From assembly GCA_022508565.1 (NCBI GenBank), contig JAFLUY010000013.1:1-35220 (forward strand): 35,220 bases of DNA, written 5' to 3'. This stretch comes from Erysipelotrichales bacterium (GTDB lineage: Bacteria > Bacillota_I > Bacilli_A > RF39 > UBA660). Shown one piece after another: positions 30,269 to 35,220 of the stretch (position 1 is the first letter of the stretch; each line of letters starts with the position of its first letter). The position numbers were made by a program, and so were the translations under genes. A model generated the notes under the pieces. That model was not told the DNA's origin. It saw only the letters and a program-made list of their open reading frames with translations, and ran no database searches.

Positions 30269-31090
30269 ATGATAACCAGGTATGTAGATAAGTTCTTTAT
30301 AAACCCGGCTATTGAAAATGGAATAAAGTCGTATATTCTTTATAAAGAAGGAAAAACTTATCCTGCAATTTATACATATGAAATGAATGTTATAAAAGCT
30401 TTAACAGTTATATATGGTGAAAAAAGTATTCTACTTCCATATAAAATAGATAACGAGAAAGCTTTTGAATGTAATCTACTTATGTATGATTTAAGGGAAA
30501 GTGATATGTTAAACTTTTTAAAATATTTAAATTCATACTATGAATTTATGAAGAATTATAAATCAGAAAAGAAAGCAACAGGTTTAACTAACGAAATTGA
30601 AAAAATACTTATCGAAATGATAGTAAAAAGAGGAAAAAGAAAAGAATATACTAAAGAAGAATTAAAGGAATTTGATAAAATATTTAACCCTATCGAAGGA
30701 AATTTAAAGAAATTAAGATCATTAGTATCAGCAAATACTGGATTAATTGCAAGAGCATGGGAAACTAACAAGTATGAACTTACTAATACTCAACTTAGAA
30801 TGATTGCAGTAAATCCTAATTTATTAGATAGCAAACTTTATAGTAAATATGGTTATAGCATTACAACAATTGCATCTTTAAGTGAGGAAGAAATCGAGAA
30901 TGTTAACCATACTATAATAATAGAAGAAAACAGAGTACCAACAATACCAGAAAAAATAAATATATTCCAAAAAGGAAATAGAATTGTTTTTACAACAGGT
31001 AATGGTTTTGTTGATAAACTTATGTTATTAAGTATAATTGCAACAGAACTGATGATTGGTATGGTAATAATGTCAATCATAGGGGGATAA
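30269..31090 (+). CDS. Uncharacterised 273-aa protein with a C-terminal membrane helix
   Basis: I do not recognise this protein. It is soluble and mostly helical apart from an N-terminal alpha/beta part (residues 1-75, opening MITRYVDKFFINPAIENGIK). A charged helical stretch follows at ~110-140 (EMIVKRGKRKEYTKEELKEF), and one C-terminal membrane helix at ~248-270 ends in IMSIIGG. It is therefore probably tail-anchored, like the 328-aa protein two genes upstream. AGGGTGAT precedes the ATG. yutD starts one base after its stop, so they share an mRNA. Confidence 0.72.
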   Translation: MITRYVDKFFINPAIENGIKSYILYKEGKTYPAIYTYEMNVIKALTVIYGEKSILLPYKIDNEKAFECNLLMYDLRESDMLNFLKYLNSYYEFMKNYKSEKKATGLTNEIEKILIEMIVKRGKRKEYTKEELKEFDKIFNPIEGNLKKLRSLVSANTGLIARAWETNKYELTNTQLRMIAVNPNLLDSKLYSKYGYSITTIASLSEEEIENVNHTIIIEENRVPTIPEKINIFQKGNRIVFTTGNGFVDKLMLLSIIATELMIGMVIMSIIGG

Positions 31091-31091
31091 A

Positions 31092-31364
31092 ATGAAAATT
31101 GTTTTAAATGATATCGAGTACGAATTAATCAAAAATTATCGTGATGCATATGATGAAGAAGCTGTTAAAGAAAGAATAACAGATTATTTTAATGAATATG
31201 ACTATGTTTTTGGTGATTGGGCTTACGGAAAATTAAGACTTAAAGGGTTTTATAAAAATGATAATAAAAAAGTCACTAAAATAAATAATATAGAAGATTT
31301 AGATAAATATATAAAAGAAAACTGTGCATTTGATTGTAAGTACTTTTTATTAGAGAAAAAATAA
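31092..31364 (+). CDS. yutD: YutD family protein
   Basis: A 90-aa protein matching the YutD (DUF1027) family throughout: EYELIKNYRDAYDEEAVKER near residue 8, YVFGDWAYGKLRLKGFY near 38 (family GDWxYxxLRLKGFY), and ENCAFDCKYFLLEKK at the end. The Cys pair near the end (CAFDC) corresponds to the family's CNFGC. The function of YutD is not established. AGGGGGAT precedes the ATG, and the gene starts one base after the previous stop. Confidence 0.92.
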   Translation: MKIVLNDIEYELIKNYRDAYDEEAVKERITDYFNEYDYVFGDWAYGKLRLKGFYKNDNKKVTKINNIEDLDKYIKENCAFDCKYFLLEKK

Positions 31365-31393
31365 GGGATTATAGATTGTGAGGACTAGTAATA

Positions 31394-32407
31394 ATGAATG
31401 AAAATATACAAGTAACCAATAAAGCAGGAGAAACGATAGTTGTAGAAGGAATATCTTTTATCGAACTTACTGAGGCAAATAAAAAGTATGTATTCTATAC
31501 ACTAAATGAAAAAGTAGATAATGATTTAACAAAAATATATATAGCTGAAGTATCTGATTCTGATGAAGAATCGGGATCAATTAGCGATGCTGAATGGGAT
31601 GATTTGAGAAAGAAAATGGTTAGAATTTCTCATAAAGAAGAATTAACCGATGTTAAATACTTAAGTATGACAGATCAAACATTTAAAATTGGTGATCCAA
31701 GAAAACTAGCTGTCTCAGCTGTAAATATGCAAGCATTTAAAGATTATCAGATTACACATACAATATCTGTTAATCAAACTGATACGCCAGTTGAAGGAAC
31801 ACCAACATTCTTCGCTCAAGAACTTGCTCCAGCAACAGTGGAAACAGCACCAAGTGATGAAAGTATATTTACTAATCCACCACAACCTGTTGAAAACGTT
31901 GATACAGAACCGGAATCTGTTGATTCTGTGCCAACTGAACAGCCTGTAATAGATGCTCAACCAGTTGTAGAACCACAACTAGATGCTCAGTCACAAGTAA
32001 TAGAAAACACTAATGAAAATGTTGTTACTCAATCTGAATTTCCTGCCACTGAACCAGTAGTACAAGAATCAGTACCAGTTCAAGAAATAGCACCAGTACA
32101 AGAACAACCGGTAATTGAAACTGTTGCTCAAAGCGCTCCAACTGATGCGGCACTTGATGTAGGACCTGCAGTTATAGCTGAACCAGTTGCACAAACTGAG
32201 ATGGCAGAATCACCAGATGTAGAACCAGTGGAACCAGTGGAACAAGTTGTACCAACAGAAGTCACTTCACCAGTAGAAAACGTTCCAATAATTGACACAA
32301 CAACTATAACAAATGGAAACGAACAAAAAGCAATAATATCTGATGAAGATGCACTTAAAGCAATAAGTGTAATTCAAGACTATATAGATCAAGAAGAAGC
32401 AGCATAA
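31394..32407 (+). CDS. DUF1292-like domain protein with a long disordered Pro/Val/Glu-rich tail
   Basis: A 337-aa protein. Residues 1-~115 look folded; the part ISFIELTEANKKYVFYTL to DDLRKKMVRIS resembles DUF1292, a small domain often found near YutD-type genes in Bacilli. From ~135 to ~315 the chain is low-complexity, rich in Pro, Val, Glu, Gln and Thr, with repeats such as EPVVQESVPVQEIAPVQEQP and EPVEPVEQVV. The last 20 residues (EDALKAISVIQDYIDQEEAA) form a likely helix. No signal peptide or membrane helix. A GAGG site lies 11 bases before the ATG. The next gene, of similar composition, starts 12 bases after its stop. Confidence 0.75.
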   Translation: MNENIQVTNKAGETIVVEGISFIELTEANKKYVFYTLNEKVDNDLTKIYIAEVSDSDEESGSISDAEWDDLRKKMVRISHKEELTDVKYLSMTDQTFKIGDPRKLAVSAVNMQAFKDYQITHTISVNQTDTPVEGTPTFFAQELAPATVETAPSDESIFTNPPQPVENVDTEPESVDSVPTEQPVIDAQPVVEPQLDAQSQVIENTNENVVTQSEFPATEPVVQESVPVQEIAPVQEQPVIETVAQSAPTDAALDVGPAVIAEPVAQTEMAESPDVEPVEPVEQVVPTEVTSPVENVPIIDTTTITNGNEQKAIISDEDALKAISVIQDYIDQEEAA

Positions 32408-32419
32408 TAGGAGGTAAAT

Positions 32420-33277
32420 ATGGAAACACAATCACAAATTAATTTTGCCGAAGTGAAAACAATACTGAATGGAGTACAAACTTATATTTTAGCAAAACAA
32501 GCAGTTAATAATAGTCAAATAGAACAACCAGCAGTTGTTAACCAAGAAATGAACTTAGCATCTCAACCAGAGATACCAAGTGATCATTTATTAGAAGAAA
32601 CTGTTTTAAGCTCAGAAGGAATAAATGTTGATGCCAACGAAACTATGGACAAACTTGATGCAGGATTAGAAACACCTGTTCCAGATATTACTGAAACGTT
32701 ACCTCAAGGTATGCCGAATACTTCAACTGATGCATTTGCTCAAGTGGCATCAGAACAAAACATAATACCTGAAGTACAAACTATGATAAGTGAACAAGTC
32801 GGAGATGTGTCATCGCAACCAGATGCTTCGTCAATGCTAGATACATCGGCAACAAGTTTAATGAATGATACAACAATTTCAAGTGACCAAACTGAAGAAG
32901 TTCCGATTATGGATGCAGCAATGCCAGAGGTTGAACCTGCTAATGAAGCACTATCAGATGCTCCTGCAGGACTTGAAACAATCCAAGGTACAGACTTTGT
33001 TCAATCTGGTAATGTTGTAACAAATGATGCTATAAATAATGATAGTTCTCTTGCTTATCAAAATACAGAATTCCCAATGGCACAAGATGGTTTGATTGAG
33101 GGGACAGAACAAGCACAAACATATGTTGCATCAGGAAATGCAGCATCAACTGTAATAACTGAGATTGCTCCTGCAGTATCTACTGAGCCTGTTGTAATGC
33201 CAACAGGAACAACACCAGATATGGGTAACAATCCTGAATTAGTAGTTAGTGCAGAGTCTTTCGGACCAACATTATAA
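32420..33277 (+). CDS. Uncharacterised 285-aa disordered protein
   Basis: Apart from the first ~30 residues (METQSQINFAEVKTILNGVQ, a likely helix), the sequence is low-complexity: Ala, Glu, Gln, Thr, Ser, Pro and Val dominate, with almost no aromatic residues or Cys. There is no signal peptide. The N-terminal helix recalls the C-terminal helix of the previous protein, and the two genes have similar composition, so they may be partners or derive from one longer protein. AGGAGG lies upstream of the ATG, and a good terminator follows the stop. Confidence 0.7.
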   Translation: METQSQINFAEVKTILNGVQTYILAKQAVNNSQIEQPAVVNQEMNLASQPEIPSDHLLEETVLSSEGINVDANETMDKLDAGLETPVPDITETLPQGMPNTSTDAFAQVASEQNIIPEVQTMISEQVGDVSSQPDASSMLDTSATSLMNDTTISSDQTEEVPIMDAAMPEVEPANEALSDAPAGLETIQGTDFVQSGNVVTNDAINNDSSLAYQNTEFPMAQDGLIEGTEQAQTYVASGNAASTVITEIAPAVSTEPVVMPTGTTPDMGNNPELVVSAESFGPTL

Positions 33278-33280
33278 TAA

Positions 33281-33309
33281 AAAGCAAGTTATATAAACTT
33301 GCTTTTTTT
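33281..33309 (+). terminator. Terminator of the yutD/DUF1292 unit
   Basis: AAAGCAAGTT (33281-33290) / AACTTGCTTT (33296-33305), with a T run. Confidence 0.85.
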
Positions 33310-33322
33310 AATATACTTTAAT

Positions 33323-34168
33323 ATGGAAAATATAATTGCTTATTATTATAACTTAAATCCAGAAAAGTATAAGGAAAATGGCGATGTAATAATAATTGAA
33401 AGCCATGGCGAACTATATATTGCAAGAATAATAAAAGACAAAGATGTATTTACAAAAATAGTTTCTAGCATAAATAGTAGTTTCTTTTATAAACCTATTT
33501 TAAATAGAACTAATGGTTATTTTTTTGAATATAACAATCAAACATATGCACTATTTAAAGCAATAAATCCTGCAGTTCCAAGATATGACGATTTTATAAT
33601 AATTGAAAGCATAGAATCAACAGAAATAAATTATTCATCAATTTGGGAACATAATATAGAATATTTTATAAAACAACTTACTAGTCTTGATTTTTCTAAT
33701 ACGGAAGAAATTACTAACATTAATTATTATATAGGATTAGCAGAAAATGCAATTACTATGAACGAACTTGCTAATAAACTTACGATAAATGCAAGAAAGT
33801 GTCTTAGTCATTATCGAATAAAGTATCCTAATTATAATCTAACCTATAATGATCCTACAGAATTATTAATAGATTATATATCAAGAGATATTGCAGAATA
33901 TACAAAATCAAAGTTCTTTTTAGAAGGAATGTCTGTTGAAGAATTTATGAAACTTATTAATAAATATAAATTAAACGATAAAGAATTATTATACGTTTTT
34001 GCTAGATTACTTTATCCAAACTATTATTTTGATTTATTATCAGAAAAAAATACTGATAAACAACAAAAAATTATAGAAAAAAGGAAAAAATACGAGAAAT
34101 TTCTATCAAATATATTTGAACAAATAAAAACAACCACTTTATATGTTAATATATCGTGGTTGAAATAA
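33323..34168 (+). CDS. YutH/CotS-like spore-coat kinase-fold protein
   Basis: A 281-aa protein. Several stretches follow the YutH/CotS pattern of the protein-kinase-like superfamily: SIWEHNIEYFIKQLTSLDF near 109, INYYIGLAENAI near 137, KCLSHYRIKYP near 160 in the place of the catalytic loop, and LLYVFARLLYPNYYFDLL near 224 (YutH: RLLYP.hyf). The usual kinase HRD/DFG residues are not evident, so it may be inactive, as proposed for several coat proteins. ATG 33323 is preferred because the longer frame starts inside the terminator; no ribosome site is seen. Its last codons contain the terminator of the opposing nifU-like gene. The neighbours yunB and yutD support this assignment. Confidence 0.65.
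   Translation: MENIIAYYYNLNPEKYKENGDVIIIESHGELYIARIIKDKDVFTKIVSSINSSFFYKPILNRTNGYFFEYNNQTYALFKAINPAVPRYDDFIIIESIESTEINYSSIWEHNIEYFIKQLTSLDFSNTEEITNINYYIGLAENAITMNELANKLTINARKCLSHYRIKYPNYNLTYNDPTELLIDYISRDIAEYTKSKFFLEGMSVEEFMKLINKYKLNDKELLYVFARLLYPNYYFDLLSEKNTDKQQKIIEKRKKYEKFLSNIFEQIKTTTLYVNISWLK
34124..34162 (-). terminator. Terminator of the NifU-like gene, inside the yutH-like coding end
   Basis: On the minus strand CAACCAC (34162-34156) pairs with GTGGTTG (34137-34131), followed by TTTTTATTT. The stem encodes the last residues of the convergent gene on the plus strand. Confidence 0.65.
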
Positions 34169-34169
34169 C

Positions 34170-34451
34170 TTAAAGTTCAACATTAATGATGCCTTTGCAT
34201 TCTGGTACAATCTCTTTAATTGCCTCATATATATTATCTTGAATAGTATAGTCTTTATACATACAAGCAGCGCAAGCACCATATAATTTAACGAAAACAT
34301 AATTATCTTCGTATTTTATGTATTCAATATCTCCACCATCGCTATTAAGATAAGGCCTTAATTGATTTATGGTTTCAATAATTTTTGTTTCGTTATTAGA
34401 AGTTTTTTCTTTTTTTGTTTCTTTTTCTACAACAGTTTCTTTCTTTTTCAT
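34170..34451 (-). CDS. NifU-like Fe-S scaffold protein (C-terminal NifU domain)
   Basis: A 93-aa protein. After a Lys/Glu-rich N-terminus (~1-24), the rest is a NifU C-terminal domain: LRPYLNSDGGDIEYIKY near 34 (family L...DGGd.e.v), and LYGACAACMYKDYTIQDNI near 58 with the CxxC that carries a labile Fe-S cluster (here C-A-A-C). It probably delivers clusters to apo-proteins. It is equivalent to YutI of B. subtilis by domain and by neighbourhood. ATG 34451 has GGTGA close upstream; the longer frame runs through the promoter. One base separates its stop from that of the opposing gene. Confidence 0.88.
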   Translation of the reverse strand: MKKKETVVEKETKKEKTSNNETKIIETINQLRPYLNSDGGDIEYIKYEDNYVFVKLYGACAACMYKDYTIQDNIYEAIKEIVPECKGIINVEL

Positions 34452-34467
34452 TTCTGTCACCAAGCCA

Positions 34468-34473
34468 ATTATA
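34468..34473 (-). promoter_or_regulatory. -10 box of the NifU-like gene
   Basis: TATAAT on the minus strand, 17 bases before the start codon. A TTTACT sits about 18 bases upstream of it. It is divergent from the promoter at 34485-34513. Confidence 0.5.
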
Positions 34474-34484
34474 CCCCAAAAAGG

Positions 34485-34513
34485 TGTACAAAGTAAAGAT
34501 AATTTGCTATAAT
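34485..34513 (+). promoter_or_regulatory. Promoter of the S1-domain gene
   Basis: TGTACA (34485-34490), 17-base spacer, TATAAT (34508-34513), with TG one base before the -10. Confidence 0.65.
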
Positions 34514-34531
34514 AAGTAACGAGGTGCAATT

Positions 34532-34882
34532 ATGGATGACTTAAAAGTCGGAAGTGTTGTAAAGGGAGAAGTAACAGGAATAGAAAGTTACGGAATCTTT
34601 GTTAGATTAAATGAAAACTTTAGTGGATTAGTACATATATCAGAAATATCAGAAAAATTCGTCAAAGATATAACTAAATATGCTGATGTTGGTGAAGTTA
34701 TTTATGTTGAAATTAAAGAAATAAATAAAGAAACTAACAAGTGCATATTATCTGTTAAGGATCTTAATTATCGAATTGATGAAAACAGTAAAGTTAAAGA
34801 GTCAGTACGTGGTTTTAGCCCACTAAAACAACACTTACCAGAATGGATAGAACAAAAATATAATGAAATACATAAAAAATGA
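34532..34882 (+). CDS. S1 RNA-binding domain protein (YugI/CvfD type)
   Basis: A 116-aa protein with one S1 domain at residues ~5-75: VGSVVKGEVTGIESYGIFVR, SGLVHISEIS and the strand KCILSVKDL, which is the full OB fold. The tail GFSPLKQHLPEWIEQKY near residue 92 matches the conserved C-terminus of the YugI/GSP13/CvfD group. In low-GC Gram-positive bacteria that group binds RNA and affects translation and stress responses. GAGGTG lies before its ATG. Confidence 0.9.
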   Translation: MDDLKVGSVVKGEVTGIESYGIFVRLNENFSGLVHISEISEKFVKDITKYADVGEVIYVEIKEINKETNKCILSVKDLNYRIDENSKVKESVRGFSPLKQHLPEWIEQKYNEIHKK

Positions 34883-34894
34883 AAATTAAATCAT

Positions 34895-34925
34895 AAAAAA
34901 TGGCATGTTAAAAATGCCAAAAAAT
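34895..34925 (-). terminator. Hairpin with terminator polarity on the minus strand
   Basis: TGGCAT (34901-34906) / ATGCCA (34914-34919). The T run follows the stem only on the minus strand; on the plus strand an A run follows. No minus-strand gene is visible to its right, so the function is unclear. Confidence 0.4.
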
Positions 34926-34927
34926 AA

Positions 34928-34957
34928 TTGACATAGCAAAAAATACTATGTTATAAT
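34928..34957 (+). promoter_or_regulatory. Strong promoter of the tRNA cluster
   Basis: TTGACA (34928-34933), 18-base spacer, TATAAT (34952-34957), with TG one base before the -10. It is the only promoter with full consensus -35, -10 and TG here, as expected for stable RNA genes. Confidence 0.85.
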
Positions 34958-34983
34958 CAATTTGTTCATGTGATGGAACAAAC

Positions 34984-35075
34984 GGAGAAATACCCAAGTT
35001 GGCTGAAGGGACCGGTCTTGAAAACCGGCAGGTCGGGCAACCGGCGCGGGGGTTCAAATCCCTCTTTCTCCGCCA
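34984..35075 (+). tRNA. tRNA-Ser (anticodon UGA)
   Basis: A 92-base class II tRNA with a long variable arm (GGTCGGGCAACCGGC region). Acceptor GGAGAAA/TTTCTCC, anticodon stem CCGGT/ACCGG, loop CTTGAAA (anticodon TGA), discriminator G and encoded CCA. Confidence 0.96.
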
Positions 35076-35088
35076 TTTAGTTAGTTAT

Positions 35089-35165
<77 letters not shown>

Positions 35166-35167
35166 TT

Positions 35168-35220
35168 GGTCCGTTAGTCTAGAGGCCTATGACGTCTGCC
35201 TGTCACGCAGAAGATCACGG
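35168..35220 (+). tRNA. tRNA-Asp (anticodon GUC), partial
   Basis: Begins GGTCCGTTAGTCTAGAGG, with anticodon stem TCTGC/GCAGA and loop CTGTCAC (anticodon GTC). The T arm and 3' acceptor strand lie past the window end. Confidence 0.92.

Noticed and set aside
31715-31978. Minus-strand reading frame rich in Trp and Cys
   Set aside because: It lies wholly inside the disordered tail of the DUF1292-like gene and is a by-product of repeated Pro/Gln/Glu codons. It has no ribosome site.

Overview
The window is AT-rich, densely coding DNA from a low-GC Gram-positive bacterium (Bacillota, class Bacilli in the broad sense). The small intergenic gaps, simplified gene set and many uncharacterised proteins suggest an uncultured, genome-reduced gut lineage near the RF39/Erysipelotrichales part of the tree; that placement is inference. 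Several genes end in TGA and the only Trp tRNA seen has anticodon CCA, so the code is the standard bacterial one and not the Mycoplasma code. Most transcription units have an extended -10 box (TGn-TATAAT) with little or no -35 box, good AGGAGG-type ribosome sites, and a compact hairpin terminator. I see no rRNA, CRISPR array, transposase or integrase.

Layout. 1-524: end of an ABC-2 transporter permease. 533-5061: a 4.4 kb block between two ~70 bp imperfect direct repeats, each a pair of back-to-back terminators. It holds a small P-loop kinase gene and a four-gene phospholipid operon (PAP2 phosphatase, flippase-like membrane protein, phosphatidylserine synthase, phosphatidylserine decarboxylase), which together should make phosphatidylethanolamine. 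5071-5144: tRNA-Trp on the minus strand. 5275-7879: an aminotransferase fused to a GNAT acetyltransferase, plus a small unknown gene. 7906-9673: a minus-strand pair (78-aa unknown; HExxH protein) divergent from a DUF3267-like membrane zincin, which leads into a MacB-type ABC exporter (to 12821).

12938-21118 is the least explained part: eight genes in three transcription units. They encode a 569-aa protein with a degenerate transglutaminase-like region, two small proteins, a stand-alone FtsK/SpoIIIE-like ATPase with no membrane domain, two unknown helical proteins, a protein with two C-terminal membrane helices, and an ABC half-exporter with atypical signature and D-loop sequences. This is my best candidate for an undescribed system.

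21126-28403 has mostly separate genes: a GH25 lysozyme lipoprotein, a two-domain MazG protein, a CpXC zinc-ribbon protein coupled to an ABC-F ATPase, a CDF metal transporter, a membrane-anchored thioredoxin-like protein without CxxC, TrmL, and a ferredoxin with a metallothionein-like Cys tail. 28512-34882 resembles the yun/yut neighbourhood of Bacillus subtilis: a repeat-bearing tail-anchored protein, YunB, an unknown membrane protein, YutD, a DUF1292-like protein with a long disordered tail, a second disordered protein, a YutH/CotS-like protein, a NifU-like protein and a YugI/CvfD-type S1 protein. The window ends in a tRNA cluster: Ser(UGA), initiator Met(CAU), Asp(GUC, cut by the window end).
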